Counted from the stretch's first letter, positions 1 through 7,228 are shown. The stretch is DNA of 7,680 bases from Planctomycetota bacterium (GCA_021807585.1 JAKBCQ010000095.1:1-7680), one strand, 5' to 3'. Numbers and translations are program-made. Notes: generated by a model not told the origin, from the sequence alone.

Positions 1-2200
1 ACTGTGATGTGAAAGACGCGGCGACTTTGGGATACGATCGCTTTCCGGGATTGAACGCGAGATTTCCGGTCGGCGGAGGGGCGGGATCGAGCGATTGCGC
101 CGAATCGCCCCAAACCTCGAATTCGGAGATCCCCGATCGATTCGATCCAAGATGCGTAAAGATCGCGCGAACCTTTGATGTATGGATCGGATCGAACCGA
201 ATCACGTTCGCGCGCCGCCCCGCGGGATTCTCGGGCGTTCGCATTTGATTCGCGATCGGCGTCCATGCTTTCCCCGTCCAATAATCGAGATCGACGCGAT
301 CGGGAGGAACGATCGATTTGCCATCATCAAGAAAATATAGCTTTATTGTATGAATCGATCGCTCGACGCCGAAATCGATTGCGAGATCGACCTTGGGAGA
401 GGGAGAGCGTGCGCAGGTCCAACGGTTGGGAGGATCGACGTGATACCAGCGCACGCCGTCGATCGCGGCCGCGGTCGAAGTCCCCGGCGCGGTGTACGAG
501 GCTTTGCATCGCGGATAATAGGTTCCGTCGTTGTTCACGGCGAGGTTGACGTCGATCGACTTCGCTCGGTTTGATTTCACGACGGTTGATTCGTCTAATC
601 GCCCCGTCGTCGGTTCAAGTCGATCGGACGACGCGATCTTGACGCCGTCGGAAAAGATCGAAAGCCCTTTCCCCAATCGGTAGCGCGTACCGTCTTTGTC
701 CCAGATCACGCTTAAGCGATGATTTTTGTACATCGCGTCGTCGAGCGCGAAATACGGCCACGATTCGGGGGCGAGCGGGCGAACCTCGACCGTGAGATCG
801 TCGCGCGGTCTCAGTCCGACGAGCCCTGTAATTATTAAATCGTTATACGACGAATGAAAATAATGTTCACTATGATTATAAGTATCATGGCCGCTCCACG
901 ATCCCGTATCGGGGTTCGCCGCCTCGGCGATGTACGGTACGCCGTCCTTCCGTTGGGTGTGGGTGTAAGCGAGTAAAAGCTTGAGATAATCGCTTTTTGT
1001 GACGACATCTTGTGAATCCGATTGGAGCAGATTCGCCAGGGCTTTGAGCGTTTGCGAGGTCGCGTACGGCCACGATTGGCCGCTCCAGACGCAGCAGGTT
1101 TTCGAGATCATGAAAAGCGGATCTTTGCGTTCGGCGGTCGTCGGGCCGAAGGGCGCGAAGAACGAATCGCGATCCATCAAGAATTTCCAGGCGTTTTCGT
1201 AGCCCCGATCGGGAAGGTCGAAACACCAGGGGATGTAGCCGATCAGCTCGCGGCCGCGGTCGCTTCCGGCGAATTCGCCCGTTTGATACGTAAGGCTTCC
1301 CGCCTTAATCGCATGTCCGTTCTTTATTTCATTGTTTTTATACATATGAAAAAAGAAGGATCGTTTAGGATCCCATAATTTGGATTGAAGATTATGCTTG
1401 AGCGATTCGGCTTTTGCGCGATACGCGATCGCGGTTTCGGCGTCGCCGGCGCGGTCGGCGAAGCGTGCGATCGCGAGAGCGTCGGCGTACATGTAAGAGT
1501 TGAGCGCGGGGCGATAACCGGGAGCGCCGCGGAACCAATCGACGGTTTGACGGCTGTTGATGTTTGTTTCCATACCGTCGTCGTGGCCCGATTGCCAAAA
1601 CAGGCCGATTTCGGGGTCGAATCGTTCGCGTTCCCATCCTTCGTAATTCGCCTTGAGGTCGGCGACCCAGGCCTTGGGATCGGCGACGACCGACGGATGA
1701 ACGAGACCGAGGTCGAATATCGCCGACGCGAGCCAGGTGCTGTACCTGCGAGGCTCGGCGCCCGGCGTATGAAACCAATACCGCGCGTAGTCTCCCGCGT
1801 AACGCGGGTCGCGAAGCCAACGCGTTTCGTTAAGCTGATGACCCGCGGGACAACTGATCGCTCCGTATGTTCCCGACCAGGGGGGGCGATCGATAAACTC
1901 GGTAAAAAGATATCCCGTTTTGGTTGATCCATATGTAAGATGTTTTGTGATCAATTCCCAGCGGTAATAATATGTTGTGTTGATTGCCTGATTGGGGCAA
2001 TCAAAAAAAGGGACGTTCGCCTTGTACCAATCGGCGTCGAGATCGTCGCGAAAGGTTTGCGCCGCCAAGAGTTTGTCTTTATCGAGAATCGGCGGTCGAA
2101 CGTCTCCCGCCGGGGCGAAACCCTCCGCCGAGAGGAACGCGCACGATAAAACGAAAACCAAGATATAATGATCCTTGCAGATATAGAATCTTTTAGGCAT
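1..2200 (-). CDS. Secreted MGH1-like glycoside hydrolase with discoidin domains, partial (C-terminus off the left edge)
   Basis: The frame is open for 733 codons from ATG at 2200 to the window edge with no stop, so the C-terminus is missing. Residues 1-29 look like a signal peptide (KR near the start, hydrophobic LVFVLSCAFLSA); Cys19 makes a lipoprotein possible but the lipobox is poor. Residues about 35-455 resemble the alpha/alpha-barrel of MGH1/GH63-type glycoside hydrolases: SGHDDGMETN (204-213), PALNSYMYADALA, LWDPKRSFF, and SEHYFHSSYNDLIITGLVGLRP (from 444). By analogy with clan GH-G, D207 or D208 and E445 are candidate acid and base; this is inference. A beta-sandwich follows (about 460-533). 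A discoidin (F5/8 type C) domain spans about 552-699, ending ISEFEVWGD. After a Pro-rich linker a second one begins at N713. Likely role: cleavage and binding of a polysaccharide outside the cytoplasm; substrate unknown. The start overlaps the upstream dehydratase stop by 8 bases (ATGCCTAA) with no strong ribosome binding site, suggesting translational coupling. Confidence 0.87.
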   Translation of the reverse strand, partial: MPKRFYICKDHYILVFVLSCAFLSAEGFAPAGDVRPPILDKDKLLAAQTFRDDLDADWYKANVPFFDCPNQAINTTYYYRWELITKHLTYGSTKTGYLFTEFIDRPPWSGTYGAISCPAGHQLNETRWLRDPRYAGDYARYWFHTPGAEPRRYSTWLASAIFDLGLVHPSVVADPKAWVADLKANYEGWERERFDPEIGLFWQSGHDDGMETNINSRQTVDWFRGAPGYRPALNSYMYADALAIARFADRAGDAETAIAYRAKAESLKHNLQSKLWDPKRSFFFHMYKNNEIKNGHAIKAGSLTYQTGEFAGSDRGRELIGYIPWCFDLPDRGYENAWKFLMDRDSFFAPFGPTTAERKDPLFMISKTCCVWSGQSWPYATSQTLKALANLLQSDSQDVVTKSDYLKLLLAYTHTQRKDGVPYIAEAANPDTGSWSGHDTYNHSEHYFHSSYNDLIITGLVGLRPRDDLTVEVRPLAPESWPYFALDDAMYKNHRLSVIWDKDGTRYRLGKGLSIFSDGVKIASSDRLEPTTGRLDESTVVKSNRAKSIDVNLAVNNDGTYYPRCKASYTAPGTSTAAAIDGVRWYHVDPPNRWTCARSPSPKVDLAIDFGVERSIHTIKLYFLDDGKSIVPPDRVDLDYWTGKAWTPIANQMRTPENPAGRRANVIRFDPIHTSKVRAIFTHLGSNRSGISEFEVWGDSAQSLDPAPPPTGNLAFNPGKRSYPKVAASFTSQ

Positions 2201-3191
2201 TGGATTCAACCCATTTGTGGATCAATCCCGCGAAGAAGGGATCGAGGTCGATATTTCCGCCCGAGACGATGACGCCGACGCGGAGGTTTTGAACCGGGAT
2301 CGAACCGTTGATGATCGCCGCGATCGGGACGGCGGCCGAAGGCTCGACGACGATCTTGAAGCGTTCCCAGACGAATCGCATCGCGTCGAGGATTTCGCGG
2401 TCGGTCGCCGTGGCGATTGTATTGACGAGTCGACTGATGATGGAATAAGGGCGCTTGCCGAGCGACGTGCGCAGGCCGTCGGCGACGGTGAGGGGATCTC
2501 CCGAAGGGATGATCGTTCCGGCGGAAAGCGATCGACGCGCGTCGTCGGCCGCGGCGGGCTCGGCGCCGATCACCCGCGTGCGCGGAGATTTCGCCTCGAC
2601 GGCGAGCGCGGTCCCCGCGAGCAAGCCTCCACCGCCGACGGGGACGACGATCAGATCGAGCGGATCGGCCTGATCCAGCAGCTCCCAAGCCGCGGTCCCC
2701 TGCCCGGCGATCACCCGCCAATCGTCAAACGGATGAATCAACGTATATCCTTCACGAGCGATCAAATCGGCGACCGTTCGCTCGCGCGCCGCGAGCGTCG
2801 GCTCGCATTCGACGACGACCGCGCCGTAGCCTTCGGTCGCGGCGCGTTTGACCGCTGGGGCGGTCGAGGGCATGACGACACACGTTTTGACTCCCGTCGT
2901 TTTGCCCGCGAGCGCGACCGCCTGCGCGTGATTCCCCGACGAGTGCGTGATCGCTCCCGAAGCTTTCTCGGCGTCGGAGAGCTGCAAGATCGCGTTCATC
3001 GCGCCGCGGAATTTAAACGCCCCCACGCGTTGAAAATTCTCGCATTTGAGAAACAGACGCCCGCCGCATCGTTCGTCGAGCGTCTTCGAAGTGAGCACGG
3101 GGGTTTGGTGAACCCGGCGGCCGATTCGTTCGACCGCACGCGCAATCTCGCCGCAAGAGATCGATCCGATCGACGCCGATTCGACGCTCAT
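2193..3191 (-). CDS. Threonine/serine dehydratase (PLP fold type II ammonia-lyase)
   Basis: Predicted 332-residue cytoplasmic enzyme of the tryptophan-synthase-beta fold, which deaminates L-threonine or L-serine to 2-oxobutyrate or pyruvate. Family features are clear: RVHQTPVLTS near the N-terminus, GAFKFRGA with the Schiff-base lysine (K60 from this start), SSGNHAQAVA, the phosphate-binding loop VPVGGGGLLAG, and SGGNIDLD near the C-terminus. It is a single domain with no regulatory ACT domain, so it resembles catabolic threonine dehydratases and serine racemases rather than the 500-residue biosynthetic IlvA; which substrate it prefers cannot be read from sequence. An in-frame ATG at 3224 would add 11 residues. 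I chose 3191 because AGAGGA lies 9 bases upstream and because homologues begin close to this point. It follows the NIPSNAP gene by 49 bases and overlaps the next gene by 8, so it probably shares their transcript. Confidence 0.92.
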   Translation of the reverse strand: MSVESASIGSISCGEIARAVERIGRRVHQTPVLTSKTLDERCGGRLFLKCENFQRVGAFKFRGAMNAILQLSDAEKASGAITHSSGNHAQAVALAGKTTGVKTCVVMPSTAPAVKRAATEGYGAVVVECEPTLAARERTVADLIAREGYTLIHPFDDWRVIAGQGTAAWELLDQADPLDLIVVPVGGGGLLAGTALAVEAKSPRTRVIGAEPAAADDARRSLSAGTIIPSGDPLTVADGLRTSLGKRPYSIISRLVNTIATATDREILDAMRFVWERFKIVVEPSAAVPIAAIINGSIPVQNLRVGVIVSGGNIDLDPFFAGLIHKWVESNA

Positions 3192-3199
3192 CCGACTTA

Positions 3200-3205
3200 T
3201 CCTCT
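3200..3205 (-). promoter_or_regulatory. Ribosome binding site deciding the dehydratase start
   Basis: AGAGGA on the minus strand lies 9 bases before ATG 3191. The alternative ATG at 3224 has only a short AGG before it. This favours the shorter 332-residue protein. Confidence 0.55.
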
Positions 3206-3240
3206 TATGTGAGAATATCAACATGTCAACCTAAGTCGAT

Positions 3241-3672
3241 TCACTTGATCTCGCTGTAATCGAGCGGATCGAGGAAGACCGATTCGACTTTTTTGACGAG
3301 CACGCCGTTCTTGTGACTCTCGGCGTAAACTTTTTTCCACTCGGGGTCTTCGCCGAATTCTTTCCAGGCCTTTTTGGCGGCTTCGCGGCTGGGAAACGCG
3401 AGGAGATAAACCATCTTGTCGCCGCGACCGTCTTCTTTGGTTTGAGGTTCCCAAAAGCCGATCGGCGTCATGCCGTGGTTGCGGAAAATCCGCACCGTGT
3501 GGTCGCGGAAACGTTTGTGCAAGTCGGGCATCTTGCCTTCGTTCACGTAATACGTCCGCAGCTCAAAAACGCGCGCGGGCGCGGGAGTATCCGCGTTCGA
3601 TCGCGTGAACGCGATCGCCCCCCCCAGCAAAACAGCCGCGGCTAGAGTTCCGTAAATCGCGTATCGTCTCAT
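3241..3672 (-). CDS. NIPSNAP family protein with N-terminal signal/anchor
   Basis: 143 residues. The first 25 or so (MRRYAIYGTLAAAVLLGGAIAF) form a signal peptide or membrane anchor, so the rest probably faces the periplasm or outside. From about residue 35 to the end is one NIPSNAP domain, a dimeric alpha/beta ferredoxin-like fold: VFELRTYYVNEGKMPDLHKRF, then FRNHGMTPIGFWEP, then DKMVYLLAFPSREAAKKAWKEF. The family has no agreed biochemical activity in bacteria, so I assign none. The frame stays open upstream to 3795, but ATG 3672 is chosen because it gives a canonical signal sequence, has GGAG 9 bases upstream, and lies downstream of the promoter at 3725-3753. It is the first gene of the unit NIPSNAP, dehydratase, glycoside hydrolase. 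Secreted NIPSNAP proteins like this are common in planctomycetes, which supports the taxonomic guess. Confidence 0.9.
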   Translation of the reverse strand: MRRYAIYGTLAAAVLLGGAIAFTRSNADTPAPARVFELRTYYVNEGKMPDLHKRFRDHTVRIFRNHGMTPIGFWEPQTKEDGRGDKMVYLLAFPSREAAKKAWKEFGEDPEWKKVYAESHKNGVLVKKVESVFLDPLDYSEIK

Positions 3673-3724
3673 GATGATCGACTCCGGTGTGAAGTTTTCG
3701 GGCGTAAAGGAGTGAGAAACCTGA

Positions 3725-3753
3725 TTTATAGACGCGATCCGTCCCGAACTCAA
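3725..3753 (-). promoter_or_regulatory. Predicted sigma70-type promoter for the NIPSNAP unit
   Basis: On the minus strand TTGAGT (3748-3753) and TATAAA (3725-3730) are separated by exactly 17 bases. Transcription would start near 3718, giving a leader of about 45 bases before ATG 3672. It lies in the only sizeable gap between the VWA gene and the NIPSNAP gene, where a promoter would be expected. This is a consensus match only. Confidence 0.6.
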
Positions 3754-3840
3754 GCGGCGAGCCGACGAATCGATAACCGATGAATCGCCGAACATCGACT
3801 GTTATGTTAAGAATGTGGTTATGATTATTTGCCTTGATCA

Positions 3841-4839
3841 TTAAGGGAGCCGTCGAAGGCGACCGGCGACCACGATCCGTTCGAGCGTGAGAGCCGCGAT
3901 CGCGGCGAGGATCCAGGATTGATAATGTTCTTTGTAATGGATTTCGATCTTGCCCGTGAACGGGCTTTTTTCGAGCGAGTCGAGGGCCTGGAAGATGAGA
4001 TCGAGCGTCGCGGAATCGATCGCGACGAAGGCTCGTCCCCCTCCGGCGACCGCAATCTTTTCGAGAAGATCGAGATCGGGACCCTCGGTTTCTCGTACGA
4101 GATCGAGCCCCGCGGTATCGGCTTGGCGGCGCCGCTCGACCCCCGATACGGGTCCGATCGCGATCGTGTGAACGACGACTCCCAACCGATTCGCCAGCGT
4201 CGCCGCGACGATCGGATCGAGCGGTTTCGATACGCCGGGCGAATCATGGCCGTCCGTTATCAGTACGACGACTTTTTTTTGTGGAGACGTGTCGCGCGCG
4301 ACGTGCGTCGCCCACGCGATCGCGTCGCCGAGAGTCGTGCCGTCGTCTCCGGCCCGAGCCGTTTTGATCGCCTCGATCGATTCAAGCAACACTTTATGAT
4401 CAAGCGTAGGCGGACATGTCGTATCGGGATAATTCGCGAACGACACGAGGCCGATCAGGTCGTCGGGCCTGCCGACGACGAATCGGACGAACGCTCGTCG
4501 CGCCGCTTCGATCCGCGAGATCGGTCCTTGCGGCGTCGCGACGTCGGATGTCTTCATGCTCGAGCTCCGGTCGAGCGCGACGACGATCGTCACACCGCGA
4601 GCTTTGATATAGGTTCGCCCCCCCACGGTCTGGGGTCGCGCAAGCGCGATCGCGAGCGCGCCGATCGCCGCGGCTCGTAACACGTTCGGCGCCCACGCGA
4701 AGAGCGTTCCCGTCGTGATGCGACTTTTGGGAAACAAGCCGACCGACGACCAGCCGATTCGACCGCGAAAGAACCCCCAAAGCCAAGGCGTGGGAACGAG
4801 GAGCAAAGCCCAAAAGCCCCACGGCCTGCCCCAGATCAT
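3841..4839 (-). CDS. BatA-like VWA domain membrane protein
   Basis: 332 residues. Two hydrophobic segments at the N-terminus (about 8-23 and 52-68) precede a VWA domain (about 83-285), and a third (about 309-326) lies near the C-terminus; this is the BatA/BatB layout, placing the VWA domain between membrane segments. The metal-ion-dependent adhesion site looks complete: DRSSS (D90, S92, S94), T168 in DDGTTLGDA, and D196 in LITDGHD. Such domains bind partners through a divalent metal. Relatives usually sit in clusters with a MoxR-type AAA ATPase and a DUF58 protein, linked to chaperone-like or envelope functions; none of those is in this window. The start overlaps the stop of the preceding small membrane protein gene in ATGA, implying coupled translation and possibly a complex. 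GAGG lies 10 bases upstream. A run of eight A residues in the coding strand (plus 4273-4280) encodes part of QKKV. Confidence 0.88.
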   Translation of the reverse strand: MIWGRPWGFWALLLVPTPWLWGFFRGRIGWSSVGLFPKSRITTGTLFAWAPNVLRAAAIGALAIALARPQTVGGRTYIKARGVTIVVALDRSSSMKTSDVATPQGPISRIEAARRAFVRFVVGRPDDLIGLVSFANYPDTTCPPTLDHKVLLESIEAIKTARAGDDGTTLGDAIAWATHVARDTSPQKKVVVLITDGHDSPGVSKPLDPIVAATLANRLGVVVHTIAIGPVSGVERRRQADTAGLDLVRETEGPDLDLLEKIAVAGGGRAFVAIDSATLDLIFQALDSLEKSPFTGKIEIHYKEHYQSWILAAIAALTLERIVVAGRLRRLP

Positions 4840-5162
4840 CGGTCGCGAGCCTCGGACCCGACCCGGTCGTCACTCACAATTATGTGGTTATCTATTTGAT
4901 TTTGACGCGATTGCAGATAAGCCGCATGAAAACGATTGCGTTCGATTAGGCTAAGAACGATCGACCCCGCCATCAGGCCGACGACGACCGCGACGACGAT
5001 GAAGAACGTCCACCATTCGACGGGACGGTCGGGAGGCCAGCGCGGGTCGGCGCCCCCCGCGAGGACCGCGCCGATCACGACGGGTCCTCCCAACACCCCG
5101 ATCGTCATCAAAATCAGCATCGCGAACGGCTTCTTGAGCGAGGGAGTCGATGAGGTTCTCAT
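4836..5162 (-). CDS. Small two-helix membrane protein, function unknown
   Basis: I do not recognise the family. The 108-residue protein has a short basic N-terminus (SLKKPF) and two strong transmembrane segments, about residues 13-37 (AMLILMTIGVLGGPVVIGAVLAGG) and 50-73 (WWTFFIVVAVVVGLMAGSIVLS). Between them is a Pro/Trp-rich loop (DPRWPPDRPVEWW). A charged tail of about 35 residues follows (ERNRFHAAYLQSRQNQ...). The frame is open up to 5228 inside proS, but ATG 5162, 8 bases after the proS stop, is the likeliest start; its ribosome binding site is weak (GGGGA, rather far upstream), so coupling to proS translation is plausible. Its stop overlaps the VWA gene start in ATGA. That tight linkage suggests a partner or membrane anchor for the VWA protein; this is inference from context. 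Confidence 0.78.
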   Translation of the reverse strand: MRTSSTPSLKKPFAMLILMTIGVLGGPVVIGAVLAGGADPRWPPDRPVEWWTFFIVVAVVVGLMAGSIVLSLIERNRFHAAYLQSRQNQIDNHIIVSDDRVGSEARDR

Positions 5163-5170
5163 AAGATCGA

Positions 5171-6964
5171 TCAATTCCCCGTCGCGGTCGATCGCGCCGC
5201 GGCTCGCTCGGCGATGCGCGATCGACACATGGCTTCATGTGATTTCTTGGTGGATTCCACGAGCTCGATGATCGCCTCCGCGGCGCTTTCGGCGGGGATC
5301 GTCTCGGCCTCGGCTTTATGCCGCCATTTGAGCTCGATTTTCCCCTCTTTAAGCCCTCGTTCGCCGATCACGACGCGAATCGGAATACCGATCAAATCGG
5401 CGTCTTTGAATTTAACTCCGGGACGAAGCTCGCGATCGTCGATCAGGTAATCGATCCCCGCGGACTCGAGCGCCTTCGCGATCGTATCGGCCGCGGATAG
5501 AACCTCGGCGTTTTGAACCTGCAACGGCGCGATCAAAACCGTATACGGAGCGAGCGGAAACGGCCAAATAATTCCGTTTTGATCATAACCTGATTCGACT
5601 GCGGCGGCGAGGATTCGGTTCGCGCCGATTCCGTAACACCCCATGATGAGCGGAACGGCTTGGCCGTGTTCGTCGAGGAACGTCGCCCCCATCGCCTTCG
5701 AATATTTGGTTCCCAACTTGAACACGTGGCCGATCTCGATCCCCTGCCTCAACTCAAGTTTCTCGCCGCATTTCGGGCAGGGATCGCCCGAGTCGGCGTC
5801 ACGCAGGTCGCGAAGGTCGTCGAGAGGGAAATCGCGACCGGGGACGACTCCCCTCAAGTGAACGTCCAATTCGCCGCCGCCGACGACGACTTGTGTCATC
5901 GAGGCGATCTCGCGATCGACCAGAAGCGGGATTTTGATCGCGACGGGGCCGAGAAAACCGAGCGGAACACCCGTCGCGCGTTCGATCGTTTCTTGGTCCG
6001 CGGGGACGAGCGTCGAGGCGGCGAAGGCGCGGCGGATTTTGGCCTCGTTGGCGGTGCGATCCCCCCGCAGCAACGCCGCGACGGGGCGGCCGTCGGCGAG
6101 ATAAACGAGCAGCTTGGCGGTCTGATCGGGTTTCATTTTCAGAAACGAAGCGACCTCCTCGATCGTCCGCCGATTGGGCGTGGCGACCTTCTCGTAGGGA
6201 GGCGCCGCCGTTTCGGCTCCGAGTTTTTCGTCGAGCTTCGGGATGACGCCGATCTCGGCTCGCTCGCGATTGGCCGCGTAGCCGCATTTCAGACATTGGA
6301 CAACGCTGTCCTCGCCGATATCCGAGGGAACCATGAACTCATGAGACGAATCGCCGCCGATCGGTCCACTCTCGGCCTCGACGATCACGTAATCGAGCCC
6401 GCAACGATCGAACGTGCGACAGTACGCCTCGAACATCGCGTCATAGCTCGCGCTCAATTGCTCGACGTTCGCGCCGAAACTATACGCGTCTTTCATCACG
6501 AACTCGCGCGTGCGAAGAACGCCGAACCGCGGCCTCGGCTCGTCGCGAAATTTCGTCTGTATTTGATAAAGCGTGATTGGTAATTGTCTGTAAGTGTTAA
6601 TTAAATCTCGCGCCAGATCGGTGACGACTTCTTCGTGCGTCGGGCCGAGCGCCGCGTGTTGTTGGTTCGAAAGTTTGAGCTGCATGAGCAGATCGCCGAA
6701 GGTATCGAACCGGCCCGACTCTTTCCAGAGTTCGATCGGCTGGAGCGCCGGCATGAGGATTTCCAGTGCCCCCGCGGCGTCGATCTCTTGGCGAACAATG
6801 GCGATCGCTTTATGAAGAACGCGAAGGCCGAGAGGCAAGTACGTGTAGGCGCCCGATCCGAGTCGGCGAATCATTCCCGCGCGCAGCAGGAGTATGTGGC
6901 TGGGGGCGACGGCGTCCGCGGGGGTTTCCTTAAGCGTCGGAATCAGAGCTTGCGACCAGCGCAC
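5171..6964 (-). CDS. proS: Prolyl-tRNA synthetase (bacterial type, with editing domain)
   Basis: 597 residues; charges tRNA(Pro) with proline in the cytoplasm. The N-terminus MRWSQALIPTLKETP is diagnostic. Class II catalytic motifs are present: RFGVLRTREFVMKDAYSF (146-163, motif 2) and MGCYGIGANRI (441-451, motif 3). Between them lies the YbaK-like insertion (about 225-400) that hydrolyses Ala-tRNA(Pro), with K284 and GELDVH (H369) at positions expected for the editing site. Two CxxC pairs (C224/C227, C396/C399) flank it, the second in CPKCGEKLELRQGIEIGHVF as usual. The anticodon-binding domain is about 475-572. The protein is some 20-25 residues longer than typical homologues because of a basic C-terminal tail (KKSHEAMCRSR...). 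The start is GTG, preceded by GAGAGG with a 10-base spacer. It heads a probable unit with the two genes downstream. Confidence 0.97.
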   Translation of the reverse strand: MRWSQALIPTLKETPADAVAPSHILLLRAGMIRRLGSGAYTYLPLGLRVLHKAIAIVRQEIDAAGALEILMPALQPIELWKESGRFDTFGDLLMQLKLSNQQHAALGPTHEEVVTDLARDLINTYRQLPITLYQIQTKFRDEPRPRFGVLRTREFVMKDAYSFGANVEQLSASYDAMFEAYCRTFDRCGLDYVIVEAESGPIGGDSSHEFMVPSDIGEDSVVQCLKCGYAANRERAEIGVIPKLDEKLGAETAAPPYEKVATPNRRTIEEVASFLKMKPDQTAKLLVYLADGRPVAALLRGDRTANEAKIRRAFAASTLVPADQETIERATGVPLGFLGPVAIKIPLLVDREIASMTQVVVGGGELDVHLRGVVPGRDFPLDDLRDLRDADSGDPCPKCGEKLELRQGIEIGHVFKLGTKYSKAMGATFLDEHGQAVPLIMGCYGIGANRILAAAVESGYDQNGIIWPFPLAPYTVLIAPLQVQNAEVLSAADTIAKALESAGIDYLIDDRELRPGVKFKDADLIGIPIRVVIGERGLKEGKIELKWRHKAEAETIPAESAAEAIIELVESTKKSHEAMCRSRIAERAAARSTATGN

Positions 6965-6974
6965 GGGGCGTTAA

Positions 6975-6980
6975 CCTCTC
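6975..6980 (-). promoter_or_regulatory. Ribosome binding site of proS
   Basis: GAGAGG on the minus strand, 10 bases before the GTG start at 6964. It supports GTG as the real start, in agreement with the conserved MRWSQ N-terminus. Confidence 0.65.
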
Positions 6981-7000
6981 AATAAATGGAACACATGGAG

Positions 7001-7019
7001 GATCGCATGCCATGCGATC
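7001..7019. repeat. Perfect 9-bp inverted repeat in the proS leader
   Basis: GATCGCATG, one base, then CATGCGATC. It sits about 36 bases upstream of the proS GTG. As DNA it is a near-continuous palindrome that could bind a dimeric regulator; as RNA it could form an 8-bp stem with a 3-base loop. No T-run follows in the direction of proS transcription, so it is not a classical terminator. Confidence 0.6.
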
Positions 7020-7156
7020 GACTCGATCGGCGTCCGAGCGACGCGACGGCATTGTAACAAGATCGCTCGGCTCGGCCACGGTGAATCGGCGGAAGCCGAA
7101 ATCGAGGACTTTCCAATGTGACGGAGCTCCCACGAGACGCACTTAATTTATTATCT

Positions 7157-7170
7157 ATTATATCATTATA
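7157..7170 (-). promoter_or_regulatory. Tandem TATAAT boxes, candidate proS promoter
   Basis: Two perfect -10 hexamers on the minus strand (7165-7170 and 7157-7162), offset by 8 bases, lie in the only AT-rich island of the gap, about 190 bases upstream of proS. No good -35 hexamer is found 16-18 bases upstream of either, so the promoter could be weak or activator-dependent, or the boxes could be chance products of local AT-richness. Confidence 0.4.
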
Positions 7171-7228
7171 GCTAAATTAACCAGGCGAACGCCCCCCTCC
7201 TTAAACGGCCGGAAAACGCTCGAATTTG

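Noticed and set aside
1324..1932. 202-codon minus-strand frame and a 180-codon plus-strand frame (1385-1927)
   Set aside because: Both lie inside the glycoside-hydrolase-like gene, whose own minus frame is open from 2200 to the edge and gives recognisable domains.
2217..3212. 331-codon open frame on the plus strand opposite the dehydratase
   Set aside because: It is rich in Arg and Asp with no recognisable motif and lies exactly opposite a clear enzyme gene; it is a GC-rich antisense shadow.
3224..3229. Perfect TTGACA on the minus strand just before the dehydratase
   Set aside because: No acceptable -10 hexamer lies 16-18 bases downstream; a start from it would also fall almost on the ATG.
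4273..4280. Run of eight A residues in the VWA coding strand as a programmed slippage site
   Set aside because: The frame continues normally through the expected KKVVVLITDG segment and neither shifted frame offers a meaningful product.
3919..4680. 253-codon plus-strand frame opposite the VWA gene
   Set aside because: Arg/Asp-rich antisense shadow of a gene with a complete MIDAS.
5660..6583. 307-codon open frame on the plus strand opposite proS
   Set aside because: Low-complexity Arg/Asp/Gly-rich product antisense to proS motifs; no independent signals.
6930..7142. 70-codon minus-strand frame overlapping the proS start
   Set aside because: Starts at GTG without a ribosome binding site, runs 35 bases into proS, and has no family resemblance.
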